64,000 nucleotides of DNA, taken from assembly GCA_963846635.1 (NCBI GenBank), contig CAWJXM010000026.1:55293-119292 (forward strand), given 5' to 3'. The notes below the pieces were generated by a model. The model worked only from the letters and a program-made list of their open reading frames with translations. It was not told the origin of the DNA and did not search any database. This DNA is from AP-15 sp963846635 (GTDB taxonomy: Bacteria > Pseudomonadota > Alphaproteobacteria > ATCC43930 > CGMCC-115725). The position numbers and the translations under genes are program-made. Shown piece after piece: positions 54,316 to 62,469 of the stretch. How positions within the stretch are numbered: the first letter of the stretch is position 1; every line of letters begins with the position of its first letter.

Positions 54316-55685
54316 CTAGCCGCCTTCCTCTGCAGTCTTGGCGTCGAGCCGGACCTGGCCCGCGGGCGACCGGCCGGACTGGCCTGCCCGGCGGGCCGGG
54401 GCGGGGGTGGGGCGGGCGCGACGCGGAGCCTGGCGATGCGCCGGCCGTCGAGTTCGGTCACGGTGATCGTGCGGCCGGCCGCCTGCGACGCTGTCGCCCA
54501 CGGACGGCAGGTCGCCGAGCGCGGCGAGCACGTACCCGGCGGCCGTCTCGTACGGGCCCTCGGGCAGCTCGATCCCGGTCTGCTCGGTGAACTCGTCCAG
54601 GTTGAGCAGTCCGTCGACCTCCACCTCGCCGCCGTGCAGCGTGGTCGCCTCGCTGTGCTCGGCGTCGTACTCGTCCCTGATGTCGCCGATCAGCTCCTCC
54701 ACCAGGTCTTCCAGGGTGACGATGCCGGCCGTGCCGCCGTAGTCGTCGACCACGATGGCCAGGTGCGCCCGCTCGCGCCGCATCTCGGACAGCGCGGAGA
54801 GCACGGTCTTGCTGATCGGGAGGAACTTCACGGTCCGGCTGATCCGCCCGACCGGAACCGAGAGGCTGGCCGCGCCGGGGCCGAGCAGGTCCCGGACGTG
54901 CACGAAGCCGATCACGTTGTCGTAGGTGTCCTGGTACACCGGCAGCCGGGAATGAGGGAGGCTGGCCGCGGTGGCCGCGGCCTGCCGCGACCGGGGTCTC
55001 CGCGTCGAGGAACACCACCTCGGTCCGGGGCACGAGGACCTCGCGGATCTGGCGCTTGCCCGCGTCGAAGACCTCCCCGGCGATCTGCCGCTCGTCCGCG
55101 GCTGAGCGCCTGCGCGCCGGTCACCAGGTCGCGCAGCTCCTGCTCGGTCATGGCCTGCCGGCCGACGCGGGGATCGCCGCCGAGGAGGACGACCAGGAGG
55201 TTCGTCGAGGCGGTCAGCAGCCAGACGACCGGCCGGGCCAGCGTCGCGATCCGGTCCAGGAGCGGCGCGGCGACCAGCGCCAGCCGGGGCGCCCGCTGCA
55301 GCGCGATCCGCTTGGGCGCGAGCTCGCCGAGGACCAGGCTCACGAAGGTGATGCAGACGGTCACCACGATGAACGCGACCGTCGCCGCCCAGCCCGCCGA
55401 CATGTGCTGCCTGACCAGCCACGACTTGAGCAGGCCGGCCAGGGTGGCGGCCCCGTAGGCGCCGGAGACCAGGGTGGCCAGCGTCACGCCGATCTGCACG
55501 GCGGAGAAGAACCGGTTCGGGTCCTGCGCCAGCCGCGCCGCCCGCTGCCCTCGCCTGCCCCGCTTGGCCAGCGCCCTGACCTGGCCTTCGCGCAGCGAGA
55601 CGAGCGCCATCTCCGAGGCCGAGAAGAATCCCCCGATGGACACGATGACCAGGACGACAATGACGTCCAAGACGACCTTGCTCAC
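54316..55685 (-). CDS. CNNM/CorC-type transmembrane CBS-domain protein, frameshifted
   Basis: Integral membrane protein of the hemolysin-C/CorC family, linked to Mg or metal efflux. N-terminal CNNM domain: IVSIGGFFSASEMALVSLRE, then three or four segments including AVQIGVTLATLVSGAYG and FVSLVLGELAPKRIALQ. CBS pair: PHSRLPVYQDTYDNVIGFVH, HLAIVVDDYGGTAGIVTLED. CorC_HlyC tail: DGLLNLDEFTEQTGIELP, TVTELDGRRIARLRV. Frame changes near 55110, 54995 and 54485. The exact 3' end is uncertain because the last shift leaves more than one possible stop. Confidence 0.85.
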
Positions 55686-55778
55686 GCCGCGATCGCCGGC
55701 TTCCTCCGATCAGCGCCGATGTGTCTGGCCAGTCTAGACCGGATACGTGTGAGTCCCGTGACACACGCAGGAGGGTTC

Positions 55779-56750
55779 ATGAGGGTGCTGGTCACCGGCG
55801 GTGCCGGTTACATCGGCAGCGTCGTCGCCGCGCAGCTCATCTCGGCCGGGCACGAGGTCACCGTGCTGGACGACCTGTCCACGGGGTACGCCGACGCGGT
55901 GCCCGCGGGCGCGGGGTTCGTCAAGGGCACGCTTCGGGACTGCGCCGCCGAGGTCCTGGCCGACGGCACCGACGCGGTGTTCCATTTTGCCGCGAAGTCG
56001 CTGGTCGGCGAGTCGGTGGCGGAGCCGGCCAAGTACTGGTCGGCCAACCTGGGTGGCTCGCTCGCGCTGCTCGACGCGATGCGCGAGATCGGGGTGCGCA
56101 CGATCGTGTTCTCCTCCACCGCCGCGGTCTACGGCGAGCCTGAGCGCACGCCCGTGACCGAGACCGACCCCACCCGCCCGACCAGCCCGTACGGCGCGTC
56201 GAAGCTCGCCGTGGACACCACGCTCACCGAGTTCGCCAGGCTCTACGGGTTCGGCGCGGTCAGCCTGCGCTACTTCAACGTGGCCGGCGCGGCGCAGGCC
56301 GGCGACGGGACCTGGCTCGGCGAGCGGCACCGGCCGGAAACCCACCTGATCCCGGCCGTGCTGGCCAGCGTGGCCGCCGGGCGGCGGGTGGAGATCTTCG
56401 GCGACGACTACGACACCCCGGACGGGACCTGCGTCCGCGACTACATCCACGTCGCGGACCTGGCGGACGCGCACCTGCGGGCGCTGGCGGCCTGCCAGCC
56501 GGGGCGGCACCGCATCTACAACCTCGGCCACGGGGAAGGGTTCTCGGTCCGCGAGGTGATCGACGTGTGCGCCGACGTCACCGGCGCCGCCATCGGCACG
56601 GACGTGACCGCGCGCCGGCCCGGCGACCCGGCCACCCTGGTCGCCTCGTCCGAGCGGATCCAGGCCGAGCTCGGCTGGCGGGCGACCAGGGACCTGCGCG
56701 ACATGGCCGCCGACGCCTGGGCGTTCGCCAAGGCGCGGCGCGAGACATGA
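55779..56750 (+). CDS. galE: UDP-glucose 4-epimerase
   Basis: Interconverts UDP-glucose and UDP-galactose. 323 residues from the ATG at 55779, preceded by GCAGGAGGG. NAD motif GGAGYIGSVVA, catalytic Ser/Tyr/Lys in FSSTAAVYGEPER and SPYGASKLAVD, plus LRYFNVAGAA and VRDYIHVADLADAHL. Divergent from the CNNM gene (93-base gap). Its stop overlaps an ATG of the next gene (ATGA). Confidence 0.95.
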   Translation: MRVLVTGGAGYIGSVVAAQLISAGHEVTVLDDLSTGYADAVPAGAGFVKGTLRDCAAEVLADGTDAVFHFAAKSLVGESVAEPAKYWSANLGGSLALLDAMREIGVRTIVFSSTAAVYGEPERTPVTETDPTRPTSPYGASKLAVDTTLTEFARLYGFGAVSLRYFNVAGAAQAGDGTWLGERHRPETHLIPAVLASVAAGRRVEIFGDDYDTPDGTCVRDYIHVADLADAHLRALAACQPGRHRIYNLGHGEGFSVREVIDVCADVTGAAIGTDVTARRPGDPATLVASSERIQAELGWRATRDLRDMAADAWAFAKARRET

Positions 56751-56761
56751 GGGAGGAACAG

Positions 56762-57967
56762 ATGCCGGAACTGCCCCTGCCCGAGGAGGCGGCGAAGATC
56801 GCGGGCGAGATCGCCGAGCTGCGGCACTCGATCCACCGCGAGCCCGAGATCGGCCTGGACCTGCCCAAGACGCAGGCGAAGGTGCTGGCCGCGCTGGACG
56901 GGCTGCCGCTGGAGGTCAGCACCGGCCGGGGGCTCAGCTCGGTCACGGCGGTGCTGCGCGGCGGCCAGGCCCGGACCCGTCGGTCCTGCTGCGCGGCGAC
57001 ATGGACGCGCTCCCGGTCACCGAGGAGACTCACCTGCCCTACGCGTCGGTGATTACCGGCGCGATGCACGCCTGCGGTCATGACCTGCACACCGCCATGC
57101 TGGCGGGCGCGGCGCGGCTGCTGTCGGCCCGCCAGGCCGACCTGCCCGGCACGCGTGATCTTCATGTTCCAGCCGGGCGAGGAGGGCTACGCCGGCGCCC
57201 GGCACATGATCAACGAGGGCGTGCTCGACGCCGCGGGCGAGCGCCCGGTCGCGGCCTACGCGCTGCACGTGACCTCGAACCGGCTGCCGTGCGGGATGTT
57301 CTCGACCCGGGGCGGCCCGATGCTGGCCGCCGCCGACCAGATCACGGTCACCGTGCGCGGGCGCGGCGGGCACGCGTCGACCCCGCACCGGGCCGCGGAC
57401 CCGATCCCCGCCGCCTGCGAGATGGTGATCGCGCTGCAGACGCTGGTGACCAGGCACTTCGACGTATTCGATCCGGTCGTGATCACCGTCGGCAGCTTCC
57501 ACGCGGGCACCGTCGACAACGTGATACCCGACGAGGCCACGTTCCTGGCTACCGCGCGGTCGTTCAGCCGCGAGTCCAGGAGCGCGCTGGCCGAACTGGT
57601 GCCGCGGCTGATCGGGGACATCGCCCGCGCGCACGGCCTGACCGCCGAGGCCGACTACTCCCGCGAGTACCCGGTGACCGTCAACGACGCGGGCGAGGCG
57701 GCGTTCGCCGGGGAGGTGATCGCCGACGTGTTCGGAACCGAGCGCGGCGAGGCGGCCCAGTTCCCGATCACCGGGGCCGAGGACTTCTCCTTCGTGCTCG
57801 AGGAGGTCCCCGGCGCGTTCGTCATGCTCGGCGCCTGCCCGCCCGGGCAGGACCCGGAGACCGCGCCGACCAACCACTCCGCGGTCGCGGTGTTCGACGA
57901 CGCGGCGCTGGCCGACGGCACCGCGCTCTACGCCGAACTGGCGCTGCGCCGCCTCGCCCAGGGCTGA
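56762..57967 (+). CDS. M20 amidohydrolase/peptidase, frameshifted
   Basis: Zinc peptidase of the hippurate hydrolase/amidohydrolase kind, ~400 residues. The start MPELPLPEEAAKIAGEIAEL has a ribosome site GGAGG five to ten bases upstream; an ATG at 56747 overlapping galE is an alternative. LRHSIHREPEIGLDLP leads the first domain. Metal site pieces read as GDMDALPVTEETHLPYAS and GAMHACGHDLHTAML in a second frame, then VIFMFQPGEEGYAGAR in a third. The dimerisation domain follows (TVRGRGGHASTPHRA). Shifts near 56980 and 57155. Confidence 0.88.
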
Positions 57968-57980
57968 CCAGGAGGACCCC

Positions 57981-58018
57981 GGTAATTGTACGTCGACGTA
58001 CAATGTCGTACAATTACC
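57981..58018. promoter_or_regulatory. Palindromic operator upstream of a toxin-antitoxin pair
   Basis: A perfect 18-base palindrome TTGTACGTCGACGTACAA at 57986-58003 lies inside a wider inverted pair GGTAATTGTACG (57981) and CGTACAATTACC (58007-58018). So three TTGTACG-like half-sites sit immediately before the antitoxin start, as expected for cooperative autoregulation by an antitoxin dimer. Confidence 0.8.
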
Positions 58019-58021
58019 AGG

Positions 58022-58258
58022 GTGGGCACGACGATGACGGTCAGCGAGGCGAGGGCAGCCCTCCCCGAGGTCCTCGACCGGGTGACCGAGGGCGAAGAAA
58101 TCACTATTACCCGTCACGGCCGCCCGGTCGCCGTGGTGGTCCGCCCGGACATCCTGTGGAGCCGTCGCGCGCGCGGTCGCGCTGGACGACGCGGTCCGGA
58201 TCCACGAGCTGATCGACCGAGGCGGCGGCCGCCGCCCGGCCCGAGGGTCCCGGGCTGA
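58022..58258 (+). CDS. Phd/YefM-type antitoxin, frameshifted near 3' end
   Basis: The N-terminal part MTVSEARAALPEVLDRVTEG, EEITITRHGRPVAVVV is the classic Phd/YefM DNA-binding fold. After PDILW the frame becomes Arg-rich; a shifted frame reads LTAQRAEELIGEIRAGRDAR, the toxin-binding tail typical of such antitoxins. A GTG at 58022 or the ATG at 58034 starts it, three to fifteen bases after the operator. It precedes a PIN-domain gene. Confidence 0.8.
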   Translation: MGTTMTVSEARAALPEVLDRVTEGEEITITRHGRPVAVVVRPDILWSRRARGRAGRRGPDPRADRPRRRPPPGPRVPG

Positions 58259-58317
58259 CCGCGCAGCGCGCCGAGGAGCTGATCGGCGAGATCAGGGCCG
58301 GGCGAGACGCCCGGTTA

Positions 58318-58766
58318 TGGACGCCTTCGACGCCGACGTGCTCATCTACGCGGCGGTACCCGGGCATCCGCTGGGCGGCGGGTCGCCGCCTTGTTCCGGT
58401 CGGCCGGAGCCGGGACCAGGGCGGGCACCGGCTCGGTGCTGCTGCTGCCTGAGGTGCTCGGCAAGCCATTGCGCGACGGACCGCCGACGAGATCCGGATC
58501 CTGGCCGGGCTGCTGGCCAGGCTGGACCTGCGCCCGGTAGACAGGGCTACCGCCGAACTCGCGACCGCACTGTCCAGCAGGTACCGGCTGAAGGCCGGCG
58601 GACGCGACGCACCTGGCCACCGCGGTGGGCATGGGCGCCGGGCCGCTTCATCACCAACAACCGGCGTGACTTCGCCCCGCAGATCAAGGAGATCGACATC
58701 ACCTACCCCGAGGCCCTCCCCGACCCGCCGCCCGGCGGAGAAGGCAGCCTCGGACCGGTGAGCTGA
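58318..58766 (+). CDS. PIN-domain (VapC-like) toxin, frameshifted
   Basis: Predicted ribonuclease toxin. The start MDAFDADVLIYAAVPGHPLG carries the first acidic residue of the PIN site (D-x-D). The end, after frame changes, reads GRFITNNRRDFAPQIKEIDI, holding the last conserved Asp region. The middle (EVLGKPLRDG, and HLATAVGMGAGRFIT around the next acidic sites) is spread over other frames. Two or more shifts. Paired with the upstream antitoxin. Confidence 0.75.
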
Positions 58767-58770
58767 CCCG

Positions 58771-59727
58771 CTACAGGCTGGCCACGTCGGCTTGCTTGGT
58801 GCGGACGGCCTCGGCGGCCGTGCGCAGGTCGGCCAGCTCGGCTTCGGTCAGGTCACGCTCGACCACGCGGCGGACGCCGACGGCGCCGAGCTCAGCCTCC
58901 ACGCCCAGGTACACGCCGGAGATGCCGTACTGGCCGTCCACCCACGCGCAGACCGGCCTGATCTCGCCCGTGTCCAGCGCGACCGCGCGCGCCATCCGGG
59001 CCGCCGCCGCCGACGGCGCGTAGAACGCCGAGCCGGTCTTGAGCAGCGCGACGATCTCGCCGCCGCCGTTCCTGGTCCGGGTGACGAGCGCCTCGATCTC
59101 GTCGGCGGGCAGCAGTCCGGACAGCGGCTGGCCGTCCACCGTGCAGGCCGAGGGCACCGGCACCATGGTGTCGCCGTGCGAGCCGAGCGTGAGCGTCCGG
59201 ACCGAGCCGACCGGGACGCCGAGCTTCTCGGCCACGAAGTAGCTGAACCTGGCCGTGTCGAGCATTCCGGCCTGACCCATCACCCGGTGGTGCGGGAACC
59301 CGGACACCTTGGCCGCCAGCGCGGTCATCTCGTCCAGCGGGTTCGACACCACGATCAGCACCGCGTCAGGCGCGTACTTGGCGACGTTCTCCACGACGTT
59401 CCTGACGATCTTGGCGTTGACCTCGATCAGGTCCATCCGGCTCATGCCGGGCTTGCGCGGCAGCCCCGCGGTGACGATGACGATGCCAGAGCCGGCGATC
59501 GCCTCGTAGCCCTCGCCGTCGGCGCTCGTGCTCTGGCCGGTCACCCTGGTCTCGAACCCCTCCACCGGGCGCGACTGGTTCAGGTCCAGGGCCAGCCCCT
59601 CGGGCCTGCCCTCGATGATGTCGGTCAGCACCACCTCGTCGAAGATGTCGTACTCGGCGAGCCGCTGCGCGGTGGTCGAGCCGTAGAACCCGGCGCCGAC
59701 GACGGTTACCTTGCCCTCACGTGCCAT
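58771..59727 (-). CDS. mdh: Malate dehydrogenase (LDH-like type)
   Basis: TCA-cycle NAD enzyme, 318 residues. Nucleotide loop VTVVGAGFYGSTTAQRLAEY, VVLTDIIEGRPEG, VIVTAGLPRKPGMSRMDL, VVSNPLDEMT, the catalytic His in LGSHGDTMVPVPS. The ATG at 59727 follows AAGGAG and is preferred to the ATG at 59748. In the same direction as icd, ~100 bases downstream of it, so a TCA pair. Confidence 0.94.
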   Translation of the reverse strand: MAREGKVTVVGAGFYGSTTAQRLAEYDIFDEVVLTDIIEGRPEGLALDLNQSRPVEGFETRVTGQSTSADGEGYEAIAGSGIVIVTAGLPRKPGMSRMDLIEVNAKIVRNVVENVAKYAPDAVLIVVSNPLDEMTALAAKVSGFPHHRVMGQAGMLDTARFSYFVAEKLGVPVGSVRTLTLGSHGDTMVPVPSACTVDGQPLSGLLPADEIEALVTRTRNGGGEIVALLKTGSAFYAPSAAAARMARAVALDTGEIRPVCAWVDGQYGISGVYLGVEAELGAVGVRRVVERDLTEAELADLRTAAEAVRTKQADVASL

Positions 59728-59826
59728 CTCGCGGAACTCCTTGTCCATGAATGCGCTGTCCGTGCGTCCCTCGAAGGCGGCGCGGGGGTGTTACCAGCGC
59801 CGTTCGGGATAATGGGTCTTTGATCT

Positions 59827-61044
59827 TTAAGAATTCATCGCCTCGCGCAGGTTACCTTCGAGCGCGGCGAGGAACTCGCCGGTCGTCAGGAACGGGGCGT
59901 CCGGCCCGACCAGCAGGGCCAGGTCCTTGGTCATCGCGCCGCCCTCGATCGTGCGGACGCAGACGTCCTCCAGGGTGCGGGCGAACGCGGTGACGCCGGG
60001 GGTCCCGTCCAGCTTGCCGCGGTGCTCGAGCCCGCGGGTCCAGGCGAAGATGGACGCGACCGGGTTGGTCGAGGTCGGCAGGCCCTGCTGGTACTGGCGG
60101 TAGTGCCTGGTCACGGTGCCGTGCGCGGCCTCGGCCTCGATCGTGCGGCCGTCCGGGGTCATCAGCACGCTGGTCATCAGGCCGAGCGAGCCGTAGCCCT
60201 GCGCCACCATGTCGGATTCCACGTCGCCGTCGTAGTTCTTGGTGGCCCAGACCAGGCCGCCCTCCCACTTGAGCAGCTGGGCCACTATGTCGTCGATCAG
60301 CCGGTGCTCGTAGGTGATCCCGGCCGCCTCGAACTCGGCCTTGAATTCCGCCTCGAAGATCTCGGCGAACAGGTCCTTGAACCGGCCGTCGTAGGCCTTC
60401 AGGATCGTGTTCTTGGTGGACAGGTAGAGCGGGTAACGCCGGTTGAGCGCGTAGCGCATCGTGGCCCGGGCGAAGTCGCGGATCGAGTCGTCGAAGTTGT
60501 ACATGGCCATCGCCACGCCGCCGCCCGTGAACCGGGCGACCTCGAACTCGATGGGCTGGCCTTCGTTGTCCGGCACGTAGGAGATCGTCACCGTGCCCGG
60601 GCCCGGCACCACGAAGTCGGTGGCCTTGTACTGGTCGGCGTGCGCGTGCCTGCCGATGATGATGGGCTTCTTCCAGCTCGGCACCAGCCTCGGGATGTTC
60701 GAGATCACGATCGGCTCGCGGAAGATGACCCCGCCCAGGATGTTGCGGATCGTGCCGTTCGGCGAGCGCCACATCTGCTTGAGGCCGAACTCGGCGACCC
60801 GGGCCTCGTCCGGCGTGATCGTGGCGCACTTCACGCCGACGCCGTGCCGCTGGATGGCGTGCGCCGCGTCGATCGTCACCTGGTCATCGGTCGCGTCGCG
60901 GTGCTGGACGGACAGGTCGTAGTAGTCCAGTTCGATATCCAGGTAGGGCAGGATCAGCTGATCCTTGATGTCCCGCCAGATGATCCGCGTCATCTCGTCC
61001 CCGTCGAGGTCCACGACGGGGTTCGCTACCTTGATCTTGGGCAT
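59827..61044 (-). CDS. icd: NADP-dependent isocitrate dehydrogenase (homodimeric, eukaryote-like type)
   Basis: Oxidises isocitrate to 2-oxoglutarate. 405 residues. MPKIKVANPVVDLDGDEMTR, the substrate region KQMWRSPNGTIRNILGGVIF, NYDGDVESDMVAQGYGSLGL and EAAHGTVTRHYRQY are the hallmarks of the dimeric ~45-kDa class. Frame intact. Start ATG at 61044. Confidence 0.96.
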   Translation of the reverse strand: MPKIKVANPVVDLDGDEMTRIIWRDIKDQLILPYLDIELDYYDLSVQHRDATDDQVTIDAAHAIQRHGVGVKCATITPDEARVAEFGLKQMWRSPNGTIRNILGGVIFREPIVISNIPRLVPSWKKPIIIGRHAHADQYKATDFVVPGPGTVTISYVPDNEGQPIEFEVARFTGGGVAMAMYNFDDSIRDFARATMRYALNRRYPLYLSTKNTILKAYDGRFKDLFAEIFEAEFKAEFEAAGITYEHRLIDDIVAQLLKWEGGLVWATKNYDGDVESDMVAQGYGSLGLMTSVLMTPDGRTIEAEAAHGTVTRHYRQYQQGLPTSTNPVASIFAWTRGLEHRGKLDGTPGVTAFARTLEDVCVRTIEGGAMTKDLALLVGPDAPFLTTGEFLAALEGNLREAMNS

Positions 61045-61124
61045 GGTTCCCTAGTTCCCTTCATCGGCAACCCGCTCGGGGCGGGACGCATGGCGTGGGT
61101 CCTCGTGCGCGCTCATGGTCGCGC

Positions 61125-61352
61125 TCATGGCAGGACCAGCGCGATGGCGAGCACCCCGGCGCCGAGCACCGTGAACGCCACCACGTCCGAGGCCTTCCAC
61201 CGCGAGGAGAGCAGTTCGGCGTAGCGCGGCGGGAGCAGCAGCCGGGCCGCCGCGGCCGCGAGCAGGGCGCCTCCCACCAGGCTCGTGCCCAGCCCCGCGT
61301 ACTTCGAGCCCTGCCAGGTGACGAACAGCCCGACGGCGACCCCGGCGAGCAC
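61125..61352 (-). CDS. DUF3017-family small membrane protein
   Basis: 75 residues in this frame. Three hydrophobic segments (MLAGVAVGLFVTW, LVGGALLAAAAARLLL, VVAFTVLGAGVLAIALVLP) match DUF3017, a small actinobacterial protein often near folD or mdh. A longer Pro/Ala-rich N-terminus probably lies upstream, to ~61500, in a shifted frame (LAWLPYLIVLAG). It sits directly upstream of icd, same strand. The rest of the gap, 61353-61791, has a tandem repeat and no other clear gene. Confidence 0.7.
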   Translation of the reverse strand: MLAGVAVGLFVTWQGSKYAGLGTSLVGGALLAAAAARLLLPPRYAELLSSRWKASDVVAFTVLGAGVLAIALVLP

Positions 61353-61428
61353 GATCAGGTACGGCAGCCAGGCCAGGGGGCTGCTGCGCGGGGGCGTTCG
61401 GTTCGCCGGCGGCGTCCCTGGCGGCCTT

Positions 61429-61507
61429 GGCGTCTCTGGCGCGTTCCTGGCGCGGGCGTCTCTGGCGGCCGGGCGTCTCTGGCGCGGGCGTCTCTGGCGC
61501 GGGCGCG
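61429..61507. repeat. Tandem repeat of a ~15-base unit
   Basis: Unit GGCGTCTCTGGCGCG, repeated about five times with variants. On the minus strand it encodes runs of Pro-Glu-Thr-Pro-Ala, possibly the extended N-terminal tail of the DUF3017 protein. Confidence 0.65.
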
Positions 61508-61791
61508 GTGGCCGGGCGGCGTCCCGGGGCGCCGGGGAGAGCCCTGGTGGTGGACGGGTGGCGGCGCGCCCGCCAGTCCCCTATCAGAGCCAGCATTCGC
61601 CGGCCTATTCGCCATCCACGTGCCTCCCGGCTGTCCGGTCGGAAGTTTACCCGTGCCGGTCGCTGCCCGGCGCGACGGAGGGCCCGGATCGCCCCACCGC
61701 AATTGCCGGTCAGAAGGTTGACAAACGGTGACACGGGGGGTGACCGGATGGTGAGATATCCGTATCGGTTCCGATAGCCGGGAGGCTCCTT

Positions 61792-62469
61792 GTGGATACA
61801 CCGTTCGTCCGCATCGAGGAAAGCGGCGAGGTGGTCTCGCTGCGCGGTGAAGTGACGACCGTCGGCCGCGGGCGGGGCGTCGACATCCGCCTTGAGGATC
61901 CGAGCGTCTCGCGGCTGCACGCCGAGCTCGTCCGCCGCGGCCCCTACGTGTACGTGGTCGACCTGGGTTTATCACGCAACGGCACCCGGGTGAACGGGCG
62001 GCCCATCGCCCGCCGGGTCCTGGACGACGGCGACGTGCTGAGCTTCGGCGCCGCCCGCTGCCGGATCGGGGGGCTGGCGCAGGAGGTCATCGGCGCGGAG
62101 GCCGAGCTGCGCCGCCCGGCCGCGCCCGAGCTCACCCGCCGCGAGCTTGACGTCCTCACCGCGCTGTGCCGCCCGGCGCTATCGGAAGAGGCGTTCGCCC
62201 TGCCCGCCACCGCACACGACATCGCCGTGGAACTGGTGGTGACCGAGGCGGCGGTCAAGCAGCACCTCCTGCGGCTCTACCAGAAGTTCCGCATTCCCGA
62301 GGGTCCTAACCGGCGGACCAGGCTGGCCAACGAGGTCGTCGCGCTCGGGCTGGTCCGCCCGATGCCCCCTTCCTCTTCCACTTCCTCTGCCTCGGCCGAG
62401 TTCGGGGAGCCGTTAGCGGTGAGCGTGCCTGAGCAGCCAGCTCGTCGCCGACGAGAACAGCCCGTGTAG
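61792..62469 (+). CDS. FHA-domain protein with winged-helix-like C-terminus
   Basis: 225 residues, GTG start with GGAGG upstream. FHA domain (residues ~1-100): TVGRGRGVDIRLEDPSVSRL, HAELVRR, LSRNGTRVNGRPI, which binds phosphothreonine. Residues ~112-185 (LTRRELDVLTALCRP ... AVKQHLLRLYQKF) resemble a LuxR-like helix-turn-helix. It is convergent with the Ser/Thr kinase gene, whose 3' end it overlaps by 57 bases; the kinase is a likely partner. Confidence 0.88.
   Translation: MDTPFVRIEESGEVVSLRGEVTTVGRGRGVDIRLEDPSVSRLHAELVRRGPYVYVVDLGLSRNGTRVNGRPIARRVLDDGDVLSFGAARCRIGGLAQEVIGAEAELRRPAAPELTRRELDVLTALCRPALSEEAFALPATAHDIAVELVVTEAAVKQHLLRLYQKFRIPEGPNRRTRLANEVVALGLVRPMPPSSSTSSASAEFGEPLAVSVPEQPARRRREQPV

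Noticed and set aside
57053..58117. Minus-strand open frame of 354 codons across the M20 peptidase
   Set aside because: Antisense to conserved metal-site residues and to the toxin-antitoxin operator.
60022..61224. Plus-strand open frame of 400 codons across icd
   Set aside because: Antisense to an intact, highly conserved isocitrate dehydrogenase.
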